A DNA stretch of 38,958 nt from JADGAU01 sp045047105 (GTDB taxonomy: Bacteria; Pseudomonadota; Gammaproteobacteria; GRL18): the NCBI GenBank assembly GCA_045047105.1, contig JASFYQ010000116.1, positions 1 to 38,958 of the forward strand. Direction: 5' to 3'. The translations under genes and the position numbers were made by a program. Under the pieces are notes generated by a model. It made no database searches and had not been told where the DNA came from. It saw only the letters and a list, made by a program, of their open reading frames with translations. Below are positions 24,664 through 33,123 of the stretch, piece by piece; the stretch's first letter is position 1; every line of letters starts with the position of its first letter.

Positions 24664-25923
24664 ATGTTAAAATTTAAAAAAACACTTTTTTCAAAAGCAC
24701 TGGCAGCGTTAAGTATTATTTTGTTACTGTCTTTATTTACTTTCGTTGTTGCTGAAAAACATACACACACGGATGAAGGTGATCACAAAATTGAAGCACA
24801 GCAAAATAACCATGATGAGCATGAACATAACGATGGTGAGGATAAACATAATGACCACGATGGACATGATGATTTAAATGCAAAGGATGAACATGACCAT
24901 GAAGAAGCAGGTTTTGTAAAAATTTCTTCAAAGCAACAACAAATGGCAGGTATAAAAGTTGCCATGATCCAATCCCAAAAAAATGTAAATCAGATTATTT
25001 CAGCACCTGGAGAAGTCGTTAATGATCTCTATAACACCACTTTATTAACCACCCAAATTGACTCTAAAGTAGTAAAACGTAAAGTGGTTCTAGGGCAACA
25101 TGTAAGCAAAGGCAAAGTAATTGCTATTTTATATAGTCTGCATATAGCAAACTCTCAAAATCAGCTCAGGGTAGCTTTATCGGAATGGCAAAGGGTTAAA
25201 AAACTCGGTAAAAAAACAGTGGGAGCCAAACGTTTTATTAGTGCCCGGGGAGATTTTGAAAAAAATAAATCTACCCTGCTTGCTTATGGTTTTAATAAAA
25301 ACTTAATTCAACAATTTATACTTGGAAAAAATTCTTATAAATCAGGTGAATATCCTGTTATAGCACCACATAATGGAGTTATTCTAGAAGATAATTTTCA
25401 GTCAGGTCAGTTTTTAACAGCAGGTTCAACCATAGCTTTATTAGTTGACGAAGACCATGTTTGGGTGGAAGCTCTTCTTGCTCCTGAAATTGGTCAACAG
25501 ATCCCAGTCGGAACAAAAGCCCAGGTGGTAATTGCAAATAAAACATTTAATGCCAGGGTTATTCACGATAGCCATGCCATTGATGAGACAACTCGCACGC
25601 GTAAAATTCGTTTATCCATCAAAAATAAAAATCATCTGCTGCATGCCGGTTTATTTGCCGATGTGTTTTTAGAATTACCGCTAGCAGAAGAAATAATTTT
25701 ATTACCAGAATCCGCACTAATGCGCTCAGCAGATGGTGATTGGACTGTATTTATAGAACAACAAGTGGGCATTTTTGAGCAACACAAAGTTATCTTAGAA
25801 AATACTATTAATGGAAAACACCACATAACGGGGCTAAAACCCGGGCAACGTATTGCTATTGAAGGGGCTTTTTTTCTGGCTTCAGAGATGGCCAAGGGTG
25901 GTTTTGACCCGCACAATCATTAA
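24664..25923 (+). CDS. czcB: HME-RND periplasmic adaptor with His/Asp-rich metal-binding N terminus (set 2)
   Basis: This 419-residue membrane-fusion protein has an N-terminal anchor or signal (LAALSIILLLSLFTFVVAE). Residues about 31-80 are packed with His, Asp and Glu (HTHTDEGDHK, then HDEHEHND and HNDHDGHDD). This is a CzcB-like extension thought to capture periplasmic Zn2+, Co2+ or Cd2+. Lipoyl, barrel and membrane-proximal domains follow (SKVVKRKVVLGQHVSKGKVI; APHNGVILEDNFQSGQFL). The alpha-hairpin is short, as is usual in CzcB proteins. It connects CzcC2 to CzcA2. The His-rich part marks this pump as the likelier zinc exporter. Confidence 0.9.
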   Translation: MLKFKKTLFSKALAALSIILLLSLFTFVVAEKHTHTDEGDHKIEAQQNNHDEHEHNDGEDKHNDHDGHDDLNAKDEHDHEEAGFVKISSKQQQMAGIKVAMIQSQKNVNQIISAPGEVVNDLYNTTLLTTQIDSKVVKRKVVLGQHVSKGKVIAILYSLHIANSQNQLRVALSEWQRVKKLGKKTVGAKRFISARGDFEKNKSTLLAYGFNKNLIQQFILGKNSYKSGEYPVIAPHNGVILEDNFQSGQFLTAGSTIALLVDEDHVWVEALLAPEIGQQIPVGTKAQVVIANKTFNARVIHDSHAIDETTRTRKIRLSIKNKNHLLHAGLFADVFLELPLAEEIILLPESALMRSADGDWTVFIEQQVGIFEQHKVILENTINGKHHITGLKPGQRIAIEGAFFLASEMAKGGFDPHNH

Positions 25924-25996
25924 TATCCTTAGAACAGTCCTTACTCAGAGTATTTAAACTTATTTTATAAAACACACGCGTTTGTGGAGAAGTATA

Positions 25997-28900
25997 ATGT
26001 TTTTTCGTTTAATAAATTGGTCAGTTAGCAACCGCTTATTGGTGGTTATTATGCTGGCTGTTTTTGCATTTGCCAGTTATTTGCTTATTCCAAAATTAAA
26101 TCTGGATGCTTTTCCAGATGTGACTAATGTTCAGGTGGTGGTAAATACTGAAGCACCCGGTCTTGCTGCAGAAGAAGTGGAGCAATTAATCACTTTCCCC
26201 ATTGAGTCGGTGATGTATGCATTGCCCGATGTTAAAGAAGTCCGCTCCATTTCAAAAACGGGGCTGTCTGGAATTACTATAGTTTTTAATGAAGGCTCGG
26301 ATATTTATTTTGCCCGACAATTAGTGTTTGAGCGCCTGCAACAAGCCAAAGAAATGATTCCTGGTGGGGTGGGCACACCTGAAATTGGGCCTAATACTTC
26401 TGGATTAGGTCAGGTTTATCAATATTTATTAGTTGCAGATCCCGGTTCGGGTTATGACACCATGGCCCTGCGAAGCCTCAACGACTGGGTGGTAAAGTTA
26501 TTATTAATGCCTGTTGATGGGGTTACCGATGTACTTTCTTTTGGTGGTGAAGTAAAACAATACCAGGTTAATATTAACCCTTCAAAATTACTCTCGTATA
26601 AACTTACTATTAATGATGTTATTAACAGGATTAACCAGAGTAATAAAAATTCTGGTGGCTGGTATATGGATAGGGGCCAGGAGCAGCTTGTTATTCGAGG
26701 TGTTGGCTGGCTGCGTGGTGGCAAGCAGGGCTTGCAAGACATCGCCAATATTCCGGTTATTGAACAACATGGTGTGGTGGTTAGAGTTAAAGATTTAGCC
26801 AGGGTAGAGTTTGGACAGGAAATCAGACAGGGAGCCGTGACTATGACCCGTCGTAATAACCAGGGGGATATCGAAGCACTAGGTGAAGTGGTTTCTGGAA
26901 TTGTTTTAAAACGTATGGGTTCTAACACCAAGGCCACTATTGATGGTATTAATGAACGTCTGGAACTGATTCAACAAGCCCTGCCAGCGGGGGTTAAATT
27001 TGATGGTTTTTATGACCAGTCAGAGTTAATCAGCAAAGCCGTACAAACCGTAGTAGATGCCTTATTCATGGCATTTGTATTTATTGTTATTATTCTGGCA
27101 TTATTTCTGGTAAATATTAGAGCTACTTTATTAGTACTTATCTCCATTCCCTTATCCATTGGTTTGGCTCTAATGGTAATGTCATGGTATGGGCTTTCTG
27201 CTAATCTGATGTCTCTGGGAGGGCTTGCAGTGGCTATTGGTATGCTGGTGGATGGCTCAGTGGTAATGGTTGAGAATATATTTAAACACCTTAGTCAGCC
27301 CGATCGCCAGCACGATAAAGAGGTTGCGGAACATATTGCTTTAAATGATAACGATCCCTACGATGTGCAGCAGGATAGTCACGGCATTGGTTTACGTATT
27401 AAAGCCGCAGGGCAAGAAGTGGCACGACCGGTGTTTTTTGCAGCAATGATTATTTTAGTGGTTTTTTCTCCTATTTTTTCATTTCAAGGCGTTGAAGCGA
27501 AGTTATTCCAACCTATGGCAATTAGCATTATGTTGGCGGTATTAGCATCGGTTATAGTGGCTTTATTAGTGGTTCCTGCTCTGGCAACCTATCTCTTTAA
27601 AAGAGGAGTAAAACAAAGGCAAAGCCTGCTATTAATTCCTCTGGAATATGTATACAAAAAATTACTCCGCATTGCATTAAAGTGGCCTGCGGTTGTTGTG
27701 CTTATCTCTATTGGCTTATTTGCTTATGCTCTTTCAACCCTGCCCAACATTGGTACCGAATTTGTGCCTGAGCTGGAAGAAGGTACCATTAATCTGCGCA
27801 CCACGCTTGCACCATCTGCCAGTATGGAAACATCCATCAGGGTTGCCAAAAAACTGGAATTGCAATTAATGCATTTTCCTGAAGTGACCTATACACTGAG
27901 TCGGATTGGCCGTGCTGAAATTGGCGGAGACCCGGAACCGGTAAATAATATTGAAATTTATATCGGATTAAAACCCATTACAGAATGGACTTCTGCAACT
28001 AATCGCATTGAATTACAGAAGCTAATGGAACAAAAGCTGGCAGTCCACCCAGGTTTGTTATTTAACTTTTCCCAACCCATTGCCACCCGTGTAGATGAGT
28101 TATTATCGGGAGTAAAAGCGCAACTGGCAATTAAGTTATTTGGCAAAGACCTTGCAGTTCTGGCTGAAAAGGGCAAAGCCATTGAAGAGCAGGTCAAAAA
28201 GATTGCCGGTGCAGTAGATGTTGCTATGGAGCAAATTGCAGGCGAAGCTCAATTAGTTATACGCCCCAATAGAGAAGCACTTTCACGCTTTGGCATTTCC
28301 ATCTCCCAGGTGATGTCCTTAATCGAACAAGGGGTGGGTGGAGTAAGTGCCGGTCAGGTTATTCAGGGCAATGAACGCTATGATATTTATGTACGTTTGC
28401 AGGAGCAATATCGCAATTCTGCACAGGCAATCAAAGATTTAAGAATACAAGCAGCCAATGGTGCCTGGGTTAGAGTTGCCGATGTAGCAAAAGTACAAAT
28501 AGAATCCGGCCCGCCACAGATCCGTCGCGATGATGTGCAACGCCGAGTGGTTATTCAGGCCAATGTACAAGGCCGTGATATGGGCAGTGTAGTAAATGAT
28601 ATTAAACAGGCCATAACGGATAAAGTAGATTTACCCGTGGGCTATAGTGTAGATATTGGGGGGCAATATGAAAATCAGCAACGTGCGCAAAATCGTTTAA
28701 TGATTGTAGTACCCATTTCCATTGCTCTTATCGCCTTATTGCTCTATTTTGCATTTAACTCTATTGGTCAGGCTCTGCTGATAATGGTCAATGTGCCATT
28801 GGCATTAATCGGCGGAATTTTTGCCCTGTATTTAAGCGGGCAATATTTATCGGTACCCAGCTCGGTAGGATTTATTACACTTTTTGGAGTGGCAGTGCTT

Positions 28901-29200
28901 AATGGGGTAGTAATGGTTGAAAGCATCAATCAACGCATTATAGGAGGCCAGGCCATGCACGATGCAGTATATGAAGGAGCCATTGCCAGATTGCGCCCGG
29001 TACTGATGACAGCATTAACTTCTGCGCTGGGTTTAATACCGGTATTGATCTCTTCTGGAGTGGGGGCTGAAATTCAAAAACCACTAGCCAGTGTTATTGA
29101 AGGCGGTTTAATCAGTGCCACATTTTTAACCTTATTTGTGGTCCCCTGTTTATTTGCTTTCTTTTCCAAAGCTAAGTTTTCAAGGGGGGATGATTTGTAA
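25997..29200 (+). CDS. czcA: HME-RND heavy-metal efflux pump, inner-membrane subunit (set 2)
   Basis: I chose the ATG at 25997, with GGAGA about 6 nt upstream; an in-frame TTG at 25982 would add five residues. The resulting 1067-residue protein has the full RND topology and signature LNLDAFPDVTNVQVVV. TM4 reads GMLVDGSVVMVENIF, retaining the Asp and Glu of the proton path but with AIG in place of the extra Asp motif. The CusA copper methionines are replaced (Asn in PVNNIEI, Glu in RVDELLSG), again favouring divalent metals. Insertions in the cytoplasmic loop (QPDRQHDKEVAEHIALNDND) make it longer than set 1. It ends 5 nt from the stop of the convergent chemoreceptor gene. Confidence 0.93.
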   Translation: MFFRLINWSVSNRLLVVIMLAVFAFASYLLIPKLNLDAFPDVTNVQVVVNTEAPGLAAEEVEQLITFPIESVMYALPDVKEVRSISKTGLSGITIVFNEGSDIYFARQLVFERLQQAKEMIPGGVGTPEIGPNTSGLGQVYQYLLVADPGSGYDTMALRSLNDWVVKLLLMPVDGVTDVLSFGGEVKQYQVNINPSKLLSYKLTINDVINRINQSNKNSGGWYMDRGQEQLVIRGVGWLRGGKQGLQDIANIPVIEQHGVVVRVKDLARVEFGQEIRQGAVTMTRRNNQGDIEALGEVVSGIVLKRMGSNTKATIDGINERLELIQQALPAGVKFDGFYDQSELISKAVQTVVDALFMAFVFIVIILALFLVNIRATLLVLISIPLSIGLALMVMSWYGLSANLMSLGGLAVAIGMLVDGSVVMVENIFKHLSQPDRQHDKEVAEHIALNDNDPYDVQQDSHGIGLRIKAAGQEVARPVFFAAMIILVVFSPIFSFQGVEAKLFQPMAISIMLAVLASVIVALLVVPALATYLFKRGVKQRQSLLLIPLEYVYKKLLRIALKWPAVVVLISIGLFAYALSTLPNIGTEFVPELEEGTINLRTTLAPSASMETSIRVAKKLELQLMHFPEVTYTLSRIGRAEIGGDPEPVNNIEIYIGLKPITEWTSATNRIELQKLMEQKLAVHPGLLFNFSQPIATRVDELLSGVKAQLAIKLFGKDLAVLAEKGKAIEEQVKKIAGAVDVAMEQIAGEAQLVIRPNREALSRFGISISQVMSLIEQGVGGVSAGQVIQGNERYDIYVRLQEQYRNSAQAIKDLRIQAANGAWVRVADVAKVQIESGPPQIRRDDVQRRVVIQANVQGRDMGSVVNDIKQAITDKVDLPVGYSVDIGGQYENQQRAQNRLMIVVPISIALIALLLYFAFNSIGQALLIMVNVPLALIGGIFALYLSGQYLSVPSSVGFITLFGVAVLNGVVMVESINQRIIGGQAMHDAVYEGAIARLRPVLMTALTSALGLIPVLISSGVGAEIQKPLASVIEGGLISATFLTLFVVPCLFAFFSKAKFSRGDDL

Positions 29201-29205
29201 ATTTT

Positions 29206-31095
29206 TCAAGTATCAGAGTTTTCTAGTATAAAAAAAGCCATCATCTCGTTAAGAGCTAAGGTCTGAGCACTCATTTCTTCTGATGTGGATGCTAATTCTT
29301 CGGAAAGTGCGGCATTATTTTGTGTTACTGTATCCAGTTGTGCCATAGCATCATTAATTTCGTTGATACCAGATGCTTGTTCATCACTGGCTGCGCTGAT
29401 TTCCTGGACTAAATCTGCAGTTTTTTGGATTTTTGGTACAATTTCATCTAATAATTCTCCCGCTTTAACTGAAACAGCTACACTGCTTTTTGCCAAATTA
29501 CTAATTTCACCAGCTGCTTCCTCACTACGTGCGGCTAATTTACGTACTTCGGTTGCTACTACAGCAAAACCTTTACCGTGGTTTCCTGCACGAGCTGCTT
29601 CAATAGCTGCATTGAGTGCTAGTAGATTGGTTTGATAGGCAATATCTTCAATGATACTAATTTTATCTGCTATTTCCTTCATTGCTGATACCGTTTCTTT
29701 TACGGCCTTTCCACCTTCCAAAGCCTGGACTGATACAGCTGTAGCCATTTTTTCGGTCTGCATAGCATTATCTGCACTTTGGTTTACGTTAGCACTCATT
29801 TGCTCTAAAGAGGATGAGGTTTCTTCAATACTCGCTGCTTGTTTGGAGGCCCCAGAAGACAGCTCTTGAACACTTTGGCTCAGTTGATTGGAGCCTTGAG
29901 CAATGTTATTAGTGGCTAATTTAACTTCACTTACCGTCTTGTGCAATTGTTCTCGCATAGCTTCCATAGTACTTGCAAGCTGACCTACTTCATCCTCTTG
30001 TTTTAGGTTGATATGGTCAGTTAAATCGCCATTGCTCATATTCTTAATCCTGGGCAGGATTTGTAATAATGGATGAACAATACTACGGGCAATCAAGAGA
30101 CTGATTAAAATGCCAATAACTACACTGATCACGGATAATATATATATATCCTCACGTGTATTTTTACCCGCCTGAAACATCTGCTGATCAGTCATAATCT
30201 GTTTATTGACGTAATCATTCATCTGGTGGAACAAATCTTGGACTTGTGCTAAAAATACTTGTGTTTTAGTTGAGAAAATTTGTTCTGCTTTGGCCTTACC
30301 CTGCAATTCTTGTGTGGATAATTTATATAGTGATTTTAGGTTGGCACGGGCTTTGGTTAGGGCTTTAGCTGTTTGAGTTTGGTAAATTTGTAATGCTCCA
30401 TCATAATTTTTTTGGTGTAACTGTTGGTTAATAGCCTGGGTGGAATCATGTAAGGCCATATGATTGGGTTCTAGTTGAGATAAGAGGGAGGAGTAATTAT
30501 CATTTTTCTGTGCTAGTTTATTGGCATTGTCACTATAAATAAAAATGCCCAGGTTACATTTATGTGGATCGATTTGCACGGACACCAGGGTATCTTTTTG
30601 AAGGATGGACTCCAGTAGTTGATTTGACCACTTCATGTGTTCTAATTCTTTTTGTACAAAAAAAGCAGGCAAGCTGGTATCAGCAGATTGATGATGGAGG
30701 GCAATTTCTTGTGCACTTTCATGCAGATGTATATGGGGTTGTTCTATTTCCTTAAGTAAGAGAGCTAAGCCTGGTAAGAGTTTTAAGGCATACTCTGCTC
30801 CTTGACCATAATACCATTTGCCAAAGGCACATTGCTTCGGATCAGTTTGAACATCTAAAGTATTTACTCTGTCATCGGTAATAAAATTACCAACTGTTTG
30901 AACCCATTTAAGATGTTCCACCTCTCGTTGTAGTATATTAGCTCGTAATTTATTGCCTTCAATCACCTCTGAACCATTATCCAGAATAGTGTTAATCCCT
31001 TTGATAGACCAGATATTATTGCCGATAAAAAGTAATAATAAAAACCCACTGCCAGCTAAAATCTTATTACGTAAGGATACATTTTTCCATGACAT
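29206..31095 (-). CDS. Methyl-accepting chemotaxis protein with two periplasmic CZB zinc-binding domains
   Basis: I chose the ATG at 31095, with AGGA 9 nt upstream, giving 629 residues; upstream in-frame starts at 31116 and 31224 only add residues unlike a receptor N terminus. TM1 is about residues 11-31 and TM2 is a hydrophobic stretch before a HAMP domain, then the signalling helix with the canonical hairpin (ISIIEDIAYQTNLLALNAAI). Between TM1 and TM2 lie two chemoreceptor zinc-binding domains. CZB1 ligands are H61, C89, H121 and H125; CZB2 ligands are H153, C180, H212 and H216. Both have C-to-H 32 and H-to-H 4 spacing. It probably reports periplasmic Zn2+ to CheA. Its convergence with czcA2 supports a metal theme. 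Confidence 0.9.
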   Translation of the reverse strand: MSWKNVSLRNKILAGSGFLLLLFIGNNIWSIKGINTILDNGSEVIEGNKLRANILQREVEHLKWVQTVGNFITDDRVNTLDVQTDPKQCAFGKWYYGQGAEYALKLLPGLALLLKEIEQPHIHLHESAQEIALHHQSADTSLPAFFVQKELEHMKWSNQLLESILQKDTLVSVQIDPHKCNLGIFIYSDNANKLAQKNDNYSSLLSQLEPNHMALHDSTQAINQQLHQKNYDGALQIYQTQTAKALTKARANLKSLYKLSTQELQGKAKAEQIFSTKTQVFLAQVQDLFHQMNDYVNKQIMTDQQMFQAGKNTREDIYILSVISVVIGILISLLIARSIVHPLLQILPRIKNMSNGDLTDHINLKQEDEVGQLASTMEAMREQLHKTVSEVKLATNNIAQGSNQLSQSVQELSSGASKQAASIEETSSSLEQMSANVNQSADNAMQTEKMATAVSVQALEGGKAVKETVSAMKEIADKISIIEDIAYQTNLLALNAAIEAARAGNHGKGFAVVATEVRKLAARSEEAAGEISNLAKSSVAVSVKAGELLDEIVPKIQKTADLVQEISAASDEQASGINEINDAMAQLDTVTQNNAALSEELASTSEEMSAQTLALNEMMAFFILENSDT

Positions 31096-31336
31096 TATCA
31101 ATTTTCCTATTTTCATTAGGCATAAATAGTAAAAAATTTCCAGTAATATATGAAGGAGTGTAGCACTTAATTTAGTAAATACCCATACTAAATATAAACT
31201 ATTAATTGTTATTGTAAAATGCATTGTATTTTTATTTAGATAAATGCAGAGTATGTTTTAGCTATTTTTATGTGTTATTGTTTTTTTATTTAATGTCAAT
31301 GATTTCACTAAAAACATCACAAGTGGGACGTTTATA
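31096..31336. other. AT-rich upstream region of the chemoreceptor
   Basis: This stretch probably contains the minus-strand chemoreceptor promoter, but I see no convincing sigma-28 or sigma-70 match. It continues into the decayed TPR gene described next. Confidence 0.3.
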
Positions 31337-31770
31337 GCTTATATTTTAAGCTGCTCAAAAGATCAAATTAATACAGAACATATGGATGCACCGATAAAAG
31401 AAAAGTAATAGCAGAAGTTTATGAGAATGGCTTTGTAATATTTGGGAGAGCTGCAAACTAACAAAGCTAAAGCTAATTTTCAAAAAGCATTAACCGTTAA
31501 TCCAGAAAGTATTGAGGTTTTAGAAAATTTATATCAGCTGGCAAAACAGCAGAAAAATGATCTGCACTATAAAAATTATGCAACTAAACTGATACATTCT
31601 TATGTCAGCCATGCGCAATTTGAGCAAATGTTAGCTACTTTTGCAAGCTACCTAAATAAATTCAGGGAAATTCCTCAAATAAGTGATAGTGATTATTTGT
31701 TACTCATACGTTATCTGATTAAAATTAAAAATTACCAGCGAGCTGAAAGCACAATTATTAGCATAAACTA
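31337..31770 (+). pseudogene. Remnant of a TPR-repeat lipoprotein
   Basis: The coherent part (31442-31770) reads KAKANFQKALTVNPESIEVL then ENLYQLAKQQKND and further TPR-like helices, a repeat pattern typical of TPR scaffold lipoproteins. There is no proper start: the frame opens at a TTG without a ribosome site, after stops at 31406, 31409 and 31436. Upstream in the same frame, YILSCSKDQINTEHMDAP (from 31340) looks like a lipobox and early mature region. An ATG at 31299 starts MISLKTSQVGRL in another frame. The 3' end runs into the end of the convergent dctD gene. Both ends are therefore damaged. This is inferred decay of a TPR lipoprotein similar in style to those of exopolysaccharide systems. 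Confidence 0.5.
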
Positions 31771-33123
31771 CTTATACACCTTTTTATCCAGCCCAAATTT
31801 TTGCATTTTATCATAGAGGGTTTTCCTTGGTAGCCCAAGCAGGCGCATAGTATCTTTAATTACTCCTCCCGAATCAGCCAGCGCCTCTTTGATGAGGGCG
31901 CGCTCAAATACTTCAACATGTTCAGGAAGGCTGATTGGAGTGCAGGGATTATGTTCTGTATCACCTTCTAATTTTGAGATACACTCATCACCTAATAATA
32001 CAAATCGCTCTGCTACATTGCGTAGTTCGCGAATATTTCCAGGCCAGTTAAATGCCATTAGGCGCTGATAAATATTGGCAGGAATAGTGGGAACTTCTCT
32101 GCCATAACGGGCAGAAGAGATCAGTAAAAAATGTTTAAATAAAAGGGGGATATCTTGCCTGCGCTCACGTAAGGTGGGAATATCTAAAATAACTACATTG
32201 AGGCGATAATAGAGATCTTCGCGAAATTCACCCTTGTTTGCCAGGGCTCTTAAATCTACTTTAGAAGCTGAAATAATACGTATATCCAGCTGAATACTTT
32301 CATTAGAACCTATACGTTCCAGTGATCGTTCTTGTAACACACGTAATAAACGAACCTGTGTTCCCACTGGCATAGATTCAATTTCATCAAGAAAAATGGT
32401 TCCTCCTTTGGCGTACTCAAATTTACCCAGGCGCTGGGTTTCTGCCCCGGTAAAAGCACCTTTTTCGTGACCAAATAATTCACTTTCTATAAGATTTTCG
32501 GGGATTGCACCACAATTGATGGCTACGAAGTTTTTATCACTGCGTTTACTGAGTTTGTGTAAGGAACGAGCAACTAGCTCCTTACCGGTTCCTGTTTCAC
32601 CTACTAAGAGAATATCTGCATCGGTATCAGAGAGTTGTTTAATGGTGTTGCGTAAGGCTTTTATGGAACGACTTTTACCAATAATTCTGGGCCCAGGAAC
32701 ATCCTGATCTTCTAATTCATTTTTAAGTTGGCGGTTTTCTATGGTGAGCTTGCGCTTGTCTAATGCGCGCTTAACTGTTTCAACCATACGATCAGCTGAA
32801 AAAGGTTTTTCGATAAAATCGTAGGCTCCCATCTGGATAGCATCTACCGCCATAGAAATATCTCCATGGCCTGTTATTAATATTACGGGTAATTCGCTGT
32901 CTAATTTTTGTGCTTCCTGTAATAGCTTTTTACCGTCCATTCCTGGTAGGCGAATATCACACACAATAACTCCAGGCCATTGAGCATCTAATTTGGGTAA
33001 AGCATCTTCTGCTTTTTCAAATAATTCTACGCTATATCCTGCAAGTTCTAATGTTTGCTCATTGGCCAGACGAAGATGGTGTTCATCATCAATGAAAAAA
33101 ACATTAGTGTTCATTTTTGTCAT
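31768..33123 (-). CDS. dctD: Sigma-54-dependent response regulator, DctD-like
   Basis: The 451-residue protein has a receiver domain (D11, D12, phospho-acceptor D56 in VIVCDIRLPGMDG, K106) and an AAA+ ATPase with Walker A GETGTGKE (about 175-182) and the sigma-54 contact loop GAFTGA (222-227). It ends in a Fis-type helix-turn-helix (KDTMRLLGLPRKTLYDKMQK). It should activate RpoN promoters of the divergent TRAP transporter operon when phosphorylated by DctB. It starts with GGAGA upstream of the ATG at 33123 and overlaps the dctB end by 20 nt; an in-frame ATG at 33114 is possible. The GAFTGA loop is intact, so it is a true sigma-54 activator. Confidence 0.92.
   Translation of the reverse strand: MTKMNTNVFFIDDEHHLRLANEQTLELAGYSVELFEKAEDALPKLDAQWPGVIVCDIRLPGMDGKKLLQEAQKLDSELPVILITGHGDISMAVDAIQMGAYDFIEKPFSADRMVETVKRALDKRKLTIENRQLKNELEDQDVPGPRIIGKSRSIKALRNTIKQLSDTDADILLVGETGTGKELVARSLHKLSKRSDKNFVAINCGAIPENLIESELFGHEKGAFTGAETQRLGKFEYAKGGTIFLDEIESMPVGTQVRLLRVLQERSLERIGSNESIQLDIRIISASKVDLRALANKGEFREDLYYRLNVVILDIPTLRERRQDIPLLFKHFLLISSARYGREVPTIPANIYQRLMAFNWPGNIRELRNVAERFVLLGDECISKLEGDTEHNPCTPISLPEHVEVFERALIKEALADSGGVIKDTMRLLGLPRKTLYDKMQKFGLDKKVYK

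Noticed and set aside
24737..24965. Two short His/Ser-rich frames opposite the adaptor N terminus
   Set aside because: They mirror the His/Asp codons of the CzcB2 extension on the other strand and have no independent support.
26452..26937. 161-codon open frame opposite czcA2
   Set aside because: Antisense to conserved RND porter sequence; composition unlike a real protein.
29201..29205. Terminator between czcA2 and the chemoreceptor
   Set aside because: Only five bases separate the stops and no stem-loop with T-tract was found in this gap.
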